Positions 8,501-16,529 of a stretch of 64,000 nt of DNA are shown here, piece after piece. Every line of letters starts with the position of its first letter. The first letter of the stretch is position 1. The translations under genes and the position numbers were made by a program. Source of the DNA: JBBIQV01 sp964555285 (GTDB lineage Bacteria; Nitrospirota; Nitrospiria; Nitrospirales; Nitrospiraceae); contig CAZKRM010000007.1 of NCBI GenBank assembly GCA_964555285.1, positions 57,883 through 121,882 on the forward strand, read 5' to 3'. The notes below the pieces were generated by a model. It was given only the letters and a program-made list of their open reading frames with translations, searched no databases and was not told the DNA's origin.

Positions 8501-9721
8501 AAGGCGGATAAGGGAGCCCAATGGTTTATGGTGGTCGGGTCTGGGCCGAATGGGTATGGCGCCGAAGTCACCGGTCAAACGGCGAAGATATACGCCGTCG
8601 ACATTGCAAAGGGACCGGGACCTGATAACGGCATGTTTCTTAATAATTCCTATGCCATTACCTTCTCGGTGGGCTCCTGGAACTCGTTTATCGGAGATCC
8701 GGTCGCTCTCGATCGTAACCTGGACTACCGAGTCGATTCGGTTTACACGGGAAGGGTGATCCACGATGGCACTTTGCCATGGAGAGGCAAAATCTATCGC
8801 CTCACCATGGGCAGCTGTGCTGCGACACCCTGTAACCCGACCGATGCGACACAAGGATGGGGAATCGCCAGCGGGAGTAGTCGCATCCCGACCGAAATTC
8901 TGGATACGTTCCCCACAGTTGGGCCGGTTGAACTCGGTCCGGTAGCCACCGCTCCTTCCATTACGGTCGATGATGCCGGCAAGGTGTGGATCTTCGCCGG
9001 CACGGGGCGTTACTACAGTAGCGCAGATAAGACCGACACATCGACACAGTATTTCGTGGGGGTAAAAGACCGGGTCATCAACTTAGAATGTACCCAGACG
9101 ACTACCTCTAGCTGTCCTAGCAACGACTTGCTGAATGTCTCGTCCGCCACCGTGTGTGTGGTTGGTGTCGGCACGTGCGGCTCCTCGACGAATCAAGTGA
9201 CCGGAGTCGCCGGTGCGACCAGCTTTACATCATTGATCGGCTTGGTGGCGAGCAAGCACGGCTGGTACACAAGCCTATTGCCTGTATCGGGGCCTGGAGT
9301 GGGTGAACGGGTGATCAACAGCCCGGTGTTGTTGGGCGGGATCGTCTTTTTCCCCACCTTCACGCCGACAGCGGACATCTGTAGTGCCTCCGGAGCGAGC
9401 AATCTGTACGCGCTCTTCTACAAGACTGGAAGCGCCTACTCGGAGCCGATTATCGGCACAACCGCCTCAGGCAGCAATAGCAATGTCAACAAATCGGTAT
9501 CGTCCGGCCAAGGAATCTCGTCGTCTATGGCCGTTCACATCGGAGCGAGTGGATCTGCGAATGCGAGTGGCGGCGACACGAGTGCGTTTAAAGTCTGTAG
9601 TCAATCCAGTTCCGGTGCTGTATCTTGTAAAGATGTGAATATAGCTGGCGGGGGTGGTGGGGGGGGGGCCAGCGGCGGCTATGACCCTCGTAGTCGCATC
9701 ATCGCATGGCTCCGGACGTGA
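5522..9721 (+). CDS. pilY1: PilY1-type pilus tip adhesin/assembly protein
   Basis: 1399 residues, start ATG 5522 behind GGAGG (5511-5515). Signal peptide with hydrophobic core LGVVLFALLLTAVGC. The N-terminal half is a von Willebrand A-like domain with MIDAS residues DNSGSMND (near residue 65) and IIFTDGEPTQD. The C-terminal third is the PilY1 beta-propeller (VHSTPTIVG, VAFVGANDGMLHAFN, then WGTILIGGFRMGG). An EF-hand-like calcium loop DKDNDGFVDSGEE lies between. Many cysteine pairs fit an exported protein. PilY1 caps and stabilises pili and is linked to adhesion and calcium-dependent retraction. Ten consecutive G occur at 9659-9668 in the glycine-rich C-terminus. Confidence 0.93.
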   Translation: MNRHARNSTTLGVVLFALLLTAVGCLESAEVNAQAVPPPVMTDYAATPPFVTNAVSPNILLLVDNSGSMNDRAYPATFDPTKTYNGLFAAEECYAYAGGTFSPDSAANPATMPAGGWTCTGNTSYPWSGNLLNYAAQRRIDIVKYVMVGGMCTVARAADYSCTSVRGQNSFNSSACCANQVQSVTVAQATGRMPSALIPGAGSVYFHMVGSVSTLRGKFCVKSNNTPPTSDTNCGSSNLFSIVASHPETTTGVVQQLGTKARLGLMEFKGAGDGGQVLADVGAGVSSLVTAVETTVPSTWTPLAESLYEATRYFAQIAPAYTSSDYSYTVTTRDPYYFVAPQWAGTSAYVSCCKSFVIIFTDGEPTQDLNVPPSMKDKAHAIHGGHCTGATTADPCTPHKTNYANSGSHYLDDVAYYAHTTDLRQGTLPQINLNDSNATGKDLTGMQNLTVYTFYAFGQAIGREILQSAAKAGGFEDRNGNNLPDQTEEWDKINNTTGAAGSDGIPDTYFESADADDLRDRLMATIASILKQSASGTAVSVLATSSTGEGALYQSFFFPTQFEGLNEIKWAGYTQGLFIDTYGNLREDTVKDGRLVYDQDYIVQTKFDSATGSVLVDRFRDVSPADGKPDTVLPFETVPLTDIQSIWEAGKILAERTTRRTILTWVDKDNDGFVDSGEEVEFDADPSGVDNSTLLAPYVRAGTAPYTSANIINFVRGNQIAGLRDRQLTVNGTLRVWKFGDPVHSTPTIVGPPAQSFDLVYGDSSYNTFYKAYRTRRQVAFVGANDGMLHAFNVGFYRAGDDACTPAVEHGYFLKENVSETSTICPKIDTAGKPLGEELWAFIPYQLLPQLQWLTRADYSHVYYVDLKPRVFDVRVFCDGANGPTTCQAGQSGVSHPMGWGTILIGGFRMGGSCGTCTAGTGAPPMRVKTDFNGNGNDTDPNDDRYFYSAYFALDITDPEQPPKLLWSFTSTGLGLTTSFPSVLRVLSSTLTDKADKGAQWFMVVGSGPNGYGAEVTGQTAKIYAVDIAKGPGPDNGMFLNNSYAITFSVGSWNSFIGDPVALDRNLDYRVDSVYTGRVIHDGTLPWRGKIYRLTMGSCAATPCNPTDATQGWGIASGSSRIPTEILDTFPTVGPVELGPVATAPSITVDDAGKVWIFAGTGRYYSSADKTDTSTQYFVGVKDRVINLECTQTTTSSCPSNDLLNVSSATVCVVGVGTCGSSTNQVTGVAGATSFTSLIGLVASKHGWYTSLLPVSGPGVGERVINSPVLLGGIVFFPTFTPTADICSASGASNLYALFYKTGSAYSEPIIGTTASGSNSNVNKSVSSGQGISSSMAVHIGASGSANASGGDTSAFKVCSQSSSGAVSCKDVNIAGGGGGGGASGGYDPRSRIIAWLRT

Positions 9722-10776
9722 TCCCAGACCTGGAAGTCCATCAATCGTCAAGCCCGTTCCTTGCTCGATTCAGAGGGGGAGCGGGCTTGGCCCCTTTCTT
9801 GAGGCGAACGAGTCACGTGGCACAAGCAGCTTTTTTCAGCGTTGCTCTCTTGAACGCTTCCGTACTCCTCCTCGCGACTGCCGGATGCAGCGAAGAGTCC
9901 TTCCTCGGCGGACCCTCCGGCACTGCTGCGAAGCAGAACCATCCTCCTATTATCAAATCCGCAAAGATCATCCCGAACCCCGTAGCTCTTAATCAACAGT
10001 CGATGGTCGACGTTGAGGCCGAAGATCCTGACGGCGATCCTCTTATTACCTTTCGTCAGCAATGGTTCGCCAATGACTCCCCCCTGATAGGGCAAACGGC
10101 TCCGAGCCTGGCTTCATCGATGCTAAAGCGAGGCGACCATGTGACTGTCGAAATCACGCCCTTTGATGGCAGAGAGAATGGCAGGCCCTATCAGACGCAG
10201 CCGGTCGTGGTCGGCAATACGCCGCCCGTGGTTGCCCAGGTCGTGTTGGAACCGAACCAGGTTGTGCCGGGCGACCGGCTTCGCGCACGCGTCGAGGCGT
10301 CGGATGCCGACCGCGACGATATTCGCCTCACCTTCCGCTGGTGGAAGAATCAAAGTCTGCTGAAGGAAGGAGAAGAAAGCGAGATTGACACCACGGGGCT
10401 CGGACCAAAAGATACGATCCGTGTGGAGGTGACGCCGCACGACGAGAGCTCGAACGGGCAAGCCGTATCCTCAGCGCCTCTCGTGATCGGTAACAGCCCT
10501 CCCAAGATTGTGTCGGCGCCGTCCGTGCCGCGCAGCCGGGAGCAGTTCCTGTACGCCGTGCAGGCCAAGGATCCCGAAGGAGACCCCATCACCTATCTCT
10601 TGGAGACCGCGCCGCCCGGCATGATGATCGACAAAACGACCGGGCAGCTTACGTGGAAGATCCCCGCCGATTTGACGGGCACACACCGTGTCCGGGTCGT
10701 TGTGGAAGATGGACAAGGTGGCTCGACCTTCCAGGAATTCGAACTGGCGCTCACACCGCCTCCCGCTGCCTCCTGA
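9706..10776 (+). CDS. Secreted lipoprotein-like protein with Ig/cadherin-like repeats
   Basis: 356 residues, overlapping the end of pilY1 by 16 bases. After ~40 variable residues a hydrophobic stretch ends in LLLATAGCSEES, an imperfect lipobox with Cys ~60. Three beta-sandwich units follow, each opened by a PP-I/V motif (NHPPIIKSAKI, NTPPVVAQVVL, NSPPKIVSAPS). They carry acidic D-D-G/D-R-D turns (DPDGDPLITF, DADRDDIRLTF, DPEGDPITYLL), as in cadherin-like and putative-Ig (He_PIG) domains; the last unit reads LTWKIPADLTGTHRVRVVVEDGQGG. Likely an outer surface partner of the pilus system; no specific function can be read. Confidence 0.82.
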   Translation: MAPDVIPDLEVHQSSSPFLARFRGGAGLAPFLRRTSHVAQAAFFSVALLNASVLLLATAGCSEESFLGGPSGTAAKQNHPPIIKSAKIIPNPVALNQQSMVDVEAEDPDGDPLITFRQQWFANDSPLIGQTAPSLASSMLKRGDHVTVEITPFDGRENGRPYQTQPVVVGNTPPVVAQVVLEPNQVVPGDRLRARVEASDADRDDIRLTFRWWKNQSLLKEGEESEIDTTGLGPKDTIRVEVTPHDESSNGQAVSSAPLVIGNSPPKIVSAPSVPRSREQFLYAVQAKDPEGDPITYLLETAPPGMMIDKTTGQLTWKIPADLTGTHRVRVVVEDGQGGSTFQEFELALTPPPAAS

Positions 10777-10853
10777 TCCCGTCGTTCTTCTGCTCTGTCC
10801 TTCCTCTGTGTTCAGTGGACCACCCTCACGCCCGGCTCGTCTTGCGCCGATCC

Positions 10854-10883
10854 TTGTCACGTCGTCGATTGCTCTGCTAGAAT
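10854..10883 (+). promoter_or_regulatory. Probable sigma-70 promoter upstream of phoH
   Basis: TTGTCA at 10854-10859 and TAGAAT at 10878-10883, spaced by 18 bases, about 40 bases before the GTG of phoH. This would separate the phoH-ybeY-ftsY unit from the pilus operon. Confidence 0.5.
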
Positions 10884-10923
10884 CCGACTGAAGAGTGATT
10901 CGGAGGTCCGGCACAGAACGAGC

Positions 10924-11991
10924 GTGCGTAAGATCAAACTTCGAGAGGGAACCAACACCGCCGTCCTGTTCGGCTATCATGATCGGCACCTCAAGCTGAT
11001 CGAAGAAGAATGGGGGCTGCGGCTATCCGCGCGAGGCGAGGAACTCGCCCTGGACGGCGCCGCTGAAGCTGAGCGGCGTGCCGAACGCTTTCTCGCTGAA
11101 TTGGCCGATCTCACCGCCGAAGGCTACGACCTCAAGTCTGACGACGTGACGCAAGCCCTGGTCGCGCGGCGGCACAATCAAGATGCCCCGCTCAAGGAAC
11201 TGCTCTTCAGCGCCGCCCCCATCGTTACCAAGAAGCGGTTCATCGCGCCGAAGTCGGCCACCCAGAAGACCTACATCGAGGCGATCGAGAAATACGATAT
11301 CGTCGTCGCCATCGGGCCGGCCGGCACGGGTAAAACCTATCTCGCGATGGCGATGGCGGTGAGTGCGCTGATGCGCAAAGAGGTCAGCCGCATCATTCTC
11401 GCGCGGCCCGCGGTCGAAGCGGGAGAAAAACTCGGCTTCTTGCCGGGAGATATGTACGCAAAGATCAATCCCTATCTCAGGCCCCTCTACGATGCGCTCT
11501 ACGACATGATGGACATGGATCGCGCCAATCGGTTGATCGAGCGGGGGGACATCGAAATCGCGCCGTTGGCGTTCATGCGGGGGCGCACACTGAACGATTC
11601 CTTCGTGATCCTGGACGAAGCACAGAATGCCACCGCCGAACAGATGAAAATGTTTCTGACCCGGCTCGGGTTCCACTCGAAGGCCGTTGTGACGGGCGAC
11701 ATCACCCAGGTGGATCTGCCCACCGATCGACAGTCCGGCCTGATTGAAATCCGTAACGTCTTGCAGAACATCGACGGCATCCAGTTTATCTACTTCGATG
11801 AACGGGATGTCGTCCGTCACCGGCTTGTCCAGGAGATCATCAAAGCGTACGATCGTCATGAGGCCGGCCGCCAGGACAGCGCGAACCTTGCCAAGGCCGG
11901 CAAGCCTGTCTCACCCGATAGTCGCTCGCGTGCCCCTAAGCCCGCCACCGCCGATCCCCCACTCAAAGGTCCCTGGGGCCAAGCTCATTAA
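10924..11991 (+). CDS. phoH: PhoH-family ATPase
   Basis: 355 residues, GTG start. An N-terminal KH-like region (about 1-100) precedes the helicase-like ATPase core: Walker A GPAGTGKTYLAM (about residue 130), the PhoH signature ARPAVEAGEKLGFLPGD, Walker B FVILDEAQNAT and VVTGDITQVDLP. The C-terminal tail is Pro/Ser-rich and variable. PhoH, YbeY and often Era form a conserved RNA-metabolism/ribosome cluster. Its stop overlaps the start of ybeY by one base, as in that conserved pairing. A GGAGG exists at 10902-10906 but is unusually far from the GTG. Confidence 0.93.
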   Translation: MRKIKLREGTNTAVLFGYHDRHLKLIEEEWGLRLSARGEELALDGAAEAERRAERFLAELADLTAEGYDLKSDDVTQALVARRHNQDAPLKELLFSAAPIVTKKRFIAPKSATQKTYIEAIEKYDIVVAIGPAGTGKTYLAMAMAVSALMRKEVSRIILARPAVEAGEKLGFLPGDMYAKINPYLRPLYDALYDMMDMDRANRLIERGDIEIAPLAFMRGRTLNDSFVILDEAQNATAEQMKMFLTRLGFHSKAVVTGDITQVDLPTDRQSGLIEIRNVLQNIDGIQFIYFDERDVVRHRLVQEIIKAYDRHEAGRQDSANLAKAGKPVSPDSRSRAPKPATADPPLKGPWGQAH

Positions 11992-12533
11992 TGCCTGTGG
12001 CGATCCGTACCAGGCTGAGACGGCAGTTGGTCCGCCTTGCTGCGTTTAAGGCATTGGCGCAGAAGGTGTTGAGGGTGGTGGGGGAAGCCGATGCGGAACT
12101 TGGCATCGAACTGGTCGGCGATCAACGGATGCGGCAGTTGAATCGTATGTATCGTGGGCATGACGCGCCAACCGATGTGCTGGCGTTTCCGATGCGGGAA
12201 GCCCTTACACCCGTCACCCGTCTTGGTTCGACGTTCGATGTTCGATGTTCCGGATCCGGAAACCTCGAACCTCGAACACGTCGATGCCTCACGCCCGACC
12301 TGCTTGGCGATGTGGTCATTTCGCTCCATACCGCGGCTCGTCAAGCACAGGCGCAGGGACATTCCTTGAACCGTGAAATCGTGATGTTGCTGGTGCATGG
12401 CCTCGTGCATCTCTGCGGGTACGACCATGAGCGTGGCGAGCGAGAGGCGCGCCGCATGCGACGGCGAGAAGCAGCGGTGCTGCGTTCGCTTCTGCCGATC
12501 CCGAAGTTAGTCGATGCAACGCGTCACGAGTAG
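11991..12533 (+). CDS. ybeY: Endoribonuclease YbeY with an in-frame repeat insertion
   Basis: 180 residues; a zinc-dependent endoribonuclease for 16S rRNA 3-prime maturation and ribosome quality control. The zinc motif HGLVHLCGYDHE (H-x3-H-x5-H) is intact, as is HDAPTDVLAFPM. Between FPMRE and DLLGDVVIS, where family members usually have only a few residues, there are about 28 extra residues rich in Arg/Ser/Thr. These are encoded by a converging 7-base repeat array at 12226-12281, with a second short array (ACCCGTC twice) just upstream. The total length change keeps the frame, so the enzyme is probably still active with an added surface loop. Coupled to phoH by overlap. Confidence 0.92.
   Translation: MPVAIRTRLRRQLVRLAAFKALAQKVLRVVGEADAELGIELVGDQRMRQLNRMYRGHDAPTDVLAFPMREALTPVTRLGSTFDVRCSGSGNLEPRTRRCLTPDLLGDVVISLHTAARQAQAQGHSLNREIVMLLVHGLVHLCGYDHERGEREARRMRRREAAVLRSLLPIPKLVDATRHE
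12226..12281. repeat. Heptamer array, GTTCGAY family, inside ybeY
   Basis: Four 7-base units beginning GTTC (GTTCGAC, then GTTCGAT twice and a degenerate fourth) run into a CCGGATCCGG centre and are followed by two AACCTCG units and a partial third. The two arms are roughly reverse complements, so the element can form a hairpin. The same unit family occurs at 16572-16620 and 19724-19796. Confidence 0.85.
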
Positions 12534-12537
12534 AACA

Positions 12538-13509
12538 ATGGGCTGGCTTCAGCGACTGAGCGAGGGATTAGCCAAGACCCGCGAGGTGGTGAGAGGGTCG
12601 TTGGATCGTCTGTTGGGCCGCGCGCCGGACCCGGCGATGCTGGAGGAATTGGAAGCAGCGCTGCTCTCTGCCGATCTGGGCGTCCGGGTGGTCGAGCCGC
12701 TCATGAGCCGGCTCAAGCAGGAAGTCCGTAGCGGCGACACGTCTGCCGGCGAACGCATGCGGGACTTTCTCCGGCAGGCTCTGCTGAACATTCTTCGCCG
12801 GTGCCAGGGCGACTCGTTGGAGCAGTTGATCGACAAGGGGCCGCATCCGTTTGTGATCCTGGCCGTCGGCGTGAACGGTGTGGGAAAGACGACGACGCTC
12901 GCCAAGCTCGCCCAGCGTCTCCACCAGGGAGGCAGAACCCCGTTGCTGGTGGCGGCCGACACGTTCCGCGCGGCGGCGATCGATCAGCTCCAAGTCTGGG
13001 CCGAGCGGATCGGTGTGCCGCTCATTCAGCACCGGCATGGCGCGGACCCCGCGGCCGTGGCGTTCGACGGGCTGGCGGCCGCGAAGGCTCGCGGAGTGCA
13101 GGTCGTCTTGATCGACACAGCCGGGCGTCTGCACACGAAGAGCAACTTGATGGAGGAGTTGCGGAAGATCAAACGGGTCTTGGCGCAGGAGCAGCCCGGC
13201 GCGCCACACGAAGTCTTGCTGGTGTTGGATGCGACGGTCGGGCAGAACGCATTGGCCCAGGCGCAGCTGTTTCACGAAGCGGTCGGGGTCACGGGGCTGG
13301 CTCTCACGAAGCTCGACGGAACGGCCCGCGGGGGCATTGTGATCGCCATTGCCGAGCAACTCAACATTCCCGTCCGGTTGGTGGGCGTGGGCGAAGCAGT
13401 GGACGATCTCCAGGATTTCCAGGCCGATGCATTCGTCGACGCGCTGTTCGAGAAGTCGGACCAGCGAATGGAGGCCGGCACACGTGCCCACGATTCTGGT
13501 GATCGATGA
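12538..13509 (+). CDS. ftsY: Signal recognition particle receptor FtsY
   Basis: GTPase that docks SRP-ribosome complexes at the membrane. The N domain begins MGWLQRLSEGLAKTR, typical for FtsY, so ATG 12538 is preferred to ATG 12514. The G domain shows G1 GVNGVGKTTTLAKLA, the insertion-box region DTFRAAAIDQL, G3 DTAGRLH, G4 TKLDG and closing GVGEAVDDLQDF. It lacks the long acidic A domain, as common outside enterobacteria. The last ~10 residues (after ALFE) are unconserved and overlap the start of the downstream regulator by 26 bases. It follows ybeY after four bases. Confidence 0.95.
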   Translation: MGWLQRLSEGLAKTREVVRGSLDRLLGRAPDPAMLEELEAALLSADLGVRVVEPLMSRLKQEVRSGDTSAGERMRDFLRQALLNILRRCQGDSLEQLIDKGPHPFVILAVGVNGVGKTTTLAKLAQRLHQGGRTPLLVAADTFRAAAIDQLQVWAERIGVPLIQHRHGADPAAVAFDGLAAAKARGVQVVLIDTAGRLHTKSNLMEELRKIKRVLAQEQPGAPHEVLLVLDATVGQNALAQAQLFHEAVGVTGLALTKLDGTARGGIVIAIAEQLNIPVRLVGVGEAVDDLQDFQADAFVDALFEKSDQRMEAGTRAHDSGDR

Positions 13510-14269
13510 CGATCGGATGAACTGCGATCTGCTCCAGTCGGTCTTTACCCGCCGGGGCTATCAGGTGCTCTCCGCCACCAGTGGCCGCGAGGGGCTGGAG
13601 TTGTTCAAAGCCCATCGTCCGCGGGTCACCCTGCTCGATTTACGGATGCCGAAGATGGACGGGCTGACCGTCCTGAAGGACATTCGGGCCCTCGATCCTC
13701 ACGCGGCGGTCATCATTCTGGGCGGCGGCGCGACAGAGGTTCAAGAGAATATGGCGCGCGAGCTGCGCGTGACGGATTTTCTTCGCAGAGGACTCTCGCT
13801 CGACGTGCTGGTCGGGGCCGTCAATCAGGTGGCCCAGCAGCCGGTGAAATCGGTGTCGGCTCCGCTCGTGCCGCAGGCGGTTTCGTCGGGTCAGGAAGAG
13901 GGGGAATCCATCCTTGTCGTCGATGATGAGCCGTTGGTACGCGACCTGCTGGTGCAGTTCTTGAGCCTGCGAGGGTATCGCGTGCGTGGTGCGACGGGTG
14001 GGGCGGAGGCGTTGACGATGATGGCCGAGTCCCAGCCGGACCTGATGCTGCTCGATCTCGTCATGCCGGGAATGAACGGTGTGGAGGTGCTCCGCGCGTT
14101 GCGCGAGCGAGACTATCCGGGCGGTGTGATCGTCTTGACGGGGGGGCAAAGCGAGGATGTGCTGGAAGAGGCCTGGGCCCTTGGCCCCCAAGAGGTCCTG
14201 GTCAAGCCGGTCGACCTCGATCGGTTGCTGACCGTCATGCAACTGGTGCTGGTCTGCCGTGAATGTTGA
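13484..14269 (+). CDS. Double-receiver response regulator (REC-REC)
   Basis: 261 residues from GTG 13484. Two CheY-like receivers in tandem and no output domain. REC1 (about 1-115) has the acidic pair and the phospho-Asp (TLLDLRMPKMDG), but the switch Thr position reads ILGGGAT and the conserved Lys is replaced (DFLRRG), so it is probably not a normal phospho-switch. REC2 (about 140-261) is canonical: VVDDEP, LLDLVMPGMNG, VLTGGQSED, VLVKPVDLD. Overlap with ftsY and with the next gene suggests translational coupling. No partner kinase is adjacent. Confidence 0.85.
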   Translation: MPTILVIDDDRMNCDLLQSVFTRRGYQVLSATSGREGLELFKAHRPRVTLLDLRMPKMDGLTVLKDIRALDPHAAVIILGGGATEVQENMARELRVTDFLRRGLSLDVLVGAVNQVAQQPVKSVSAPLVPQAVSSGQEEGESILVVDDEPLVRDLLVQFLSLRGYRVRGATGGAEALTMMAESQPDLMLLDLVMPGMNGVEVLRALRERDYPGGVIVLTGGQSEDVLEEAWALGPQEVLVKPVDLDRLLTVMQLVLVCREC

Positions 14270-16529
14270 GCTGTCGGCTCGTCCAGTGATTCACCGTCGT
14301 CCTGTGTTCATCTCTGCATGCCTTTCCTCGGTCCTGCTCGTCGTCTCCGTTGTCAGTGGGGCACCCTCGCCGGTCTGGTCCGGGCAGGGTGACCGCGCCC
14401 ACATCCTCTCGCACGCATTGAGCGTGCAGATCCTTCCGGACACGCACCGCCTCCTCGCAACCGATCGCATGGTGCTCGCTGTTGAAGAGACCGCTCTCCG
14501 GCAGCTCTCGTTCGTGCTGTCCGGGGCGATCGAGGTCGAACAGGTCCAGGCGGTCCTCGATGGCGCGGAGCCGGTCACTCTCCCAATCAGATCGGTAGCG
14601 ACACCATCCTCCGAGGCTCATGCCTCCCCAGAGCAAGAGGTCCTGGTGTCGCTCCCTGCGGAGCAACAGCGGCTCGCCCTCGTATGGCGATACCACGGCG
14701 CCATCAATGATCCCCCACGCGAGCCGAGGCATCTCCGGTTCGTGACGCCCAGCGAAACGGCGGGCCACATCGGTCCCGAAGGGGTCTATCTGAGCGGCGA
14801 GACGCAGTGGTATCCGGATCTCGCCGGTTCCTTGGCCACCTTCCGAGTGCAGGTCACGATCCCGGAGGGGTGGGTCGCGGTGACGCATGGAAAAGAAACG
14901 AGCCGGCGGGAATCTGTCGATGCGGGCCGGAAAACAGTCACGAGCGAATGGGACGTGGCGGCGAAGACGGAAGCCTTGACGCTGGTCGCCAACAAGTTTG
15001 TGGCGGCGCAGCGTGAGTGGCGGGCGAGCACGGGCCAGACGATACAATTGGCGACCTATCTCTTTTCCGAGGAGGCGCACCTGTCCAACGAATACCTCGA
15101 CGCCTCAGCCAAGTATCTGGATGCCTACATCGCGATGCTCGGGCCCTATCCCTATCCAAAGTTCGCCGTGGTGGAAAATTTCTTTGCGAGCGGGCTGGGC
15201 ATGCCGTCATTCACCCTGTTGGGGAGCGGCGTGATCAAGCGGCATTACACGCAACCCTACGCGCTGGGCCACGAGATCGTCCATTCCTGGATCGGGAACT
15301 CGGTGTTCAACCGGACGGATCAGGGGAACTGGGTCGAGGGGCTGACGACCTATCTGGCGAATTACTACTATCACGAACTGTCGGGCAGCGTGGAGCAAGC
15401 GCGCGACCAGCGCCGGTTGATGCTCTATGGCTATGCCGTGCATGTGCGACCGGAGCAGGATTATCCCGTCGGCTCCTTCACGCGGAAGACGGATGAGAAG
15501 GACAACGCGATCGGATATCAGAAATCCGCCATGATCTTTCATGTGTTGCGGCAGGAGATCGGGGAGGCGGCTTTCTGGACCGGACTGAGAAAGCTGGTCG
15601 CCGACTACCGAGAGGCCCATGCAGCCTGGCCCGATCTCGAACGAGTCTTTGCCGAAACCAGCGGGAGGGATCTTCGGTCGTTCTTTGCACAATGGGTGGA
15701 GCGAGCGGGTGCGCCTCATGTCCAGGTGGTGGCTGTCACGGCAACGCCTGACGGCGGAGCGTCCCGCGCGCCGGATGCGTTCAACGTGAAGGTCCACCTG
15801 AAGCAGGTCAACGTGCCGTTTCGCATCCCAGTCGAATTGCGCGTCACGCTCGCGAACGGGCAGACGCATGATGTCCGAGTGTCGATCGACGGGCACGAGC
15901 AAGAGGTCTCCTTCCCGGTTCCTTCCAGGCCCGAGCGCGTGGAGCTGGACCCGGACTTCCACCTGTTCCGAACAATTGATCGCGCGCAGTTGCCGCCGAT
16001 GCTGAATCTGTACGTGACGGACCGGCAGCGATCGGTCATTCCTCCGAACGGCGGCTCCGGGCCGGAGCGTGCGCCCTATGAGGAATTGGTCAAGCGAATC
16101 GGCGCGCAGGACGCGGCTCGTTCGGCGCAGGACAAGACCGCTGTGGTCGCCGGCGCTGAAGAGAGAGTATTACCGCCGGCCGGTTCGGTGTTCGTATTGG
16201 GCGGCCCGACAATCAATCCGGTGACCCGACTGGTCGAGCAGGCTTGTGGAGACCGGCTCCGGTTGACGGAGCGCGGGTTCACGGTGGGGGGCCTCGACTA
16301 TGAAGGTCCCGGTGTCGCGGTCTTGACGTCCTGCCATCGACCTGACGCGCGCGGGCACGTCGTGACACTGTTCTATGGCGTGATGCCGGAGGCGGCGGCC
16401 AAGGTCGCGCGGCTCTTGTTTTTCTACGGGTGGCAGAGCTATGTGGTGTTCCGCGACGGCGCCGCGGTCGCGCGCGGGGATTGGGATGCCGAGACAGAAG
16501 AGATGGAGGTGTTGATCGATGGCCGGTAA
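14259..16529 (+). CDS. M1-like (gluzincin) metallopeptidase, secreted
   Basis: 756 residues, GTG start overlapping the previous gene by 11 bases. Signal peptide core ISACLSSVLLVVSVVSG. The catalytic region carries HEIVHSW (His338, His342) and a third ligand in NWVEGLTTYLANYY (Glu360). There are 17 residues between His342 and Glu360 instead of the 18 usual in M1. The GxMEN substrate motif is replaced by ASGLGMPSF. The N-terminal ~250 residues form the expected beta-domain, and the C-terminal 250 residues have no recognised domain but include a repeated VFVLGG/AVLTSC pattern. Probably a periplasmic peptidase; substrate unknown. Confidence 0.85.
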   Translation: MNVELSARPVIHRRPVFISACLSSVLLVVSVVSGAPSPVWSGQGDRAHILSHALSVQILPDTHRLLATDRMVLAVEETALRQLSFVLSGAIEVEQVQAVLDGAEPVTLPIRSVATPSSEAHASPEQEVLVSLPAEQQRLALVWRYHGAINDPPREPRHLRFVTPSETAGHIGPEGVYLSGETQWYPDLAGSLATFRVQVTIPEGWVAVTHGKETSRRESVDAGRKTVTSEWDVAAKTEALTLVANKFVAAQREWRASTGQTIQLATYLFSEEAHLSNEYLDASAKYLDAYIAMLGPYPYPKFAVVENFFASGLGMPSFTLLGSGVIKRHYTQPYALGHEIVHSWIGNSVFNRTDQGNWVEGLTTYLANYYYHELSGSVEQARDQRRLMLYGYAVHVRPEQDYPVGSFTRKTDEKDNAIGYQKSAMIFHVLRQEIGEAAFWTGLRKLVADYREAHAAWPDLERVFAETSGRDLRSFFAQWVERAGAPHVQVVAVTATPDGGASRAPDAFNVKVHLKQVNVPFRIPVELRVTLANGQTHDVRVSIDGHEQEVSFPVPSRPERVELDPDFHLFRTIDRAQLPPMLNLYVTDRQRSVIPPNGGSGPERAPYEELVKRIGAQDAARSAQDKTAVVAGAEERVLPPAGSVFVLGGPTINPVTRLVEQACGDRLRLTERGFTVGGLDYEGPGVAVLTSCHRPDARGHVVTLFYGVMPEAAAKVARLLFFYGWQSYVVFRDGAAVARGDWDAETEEMEVLIDGR

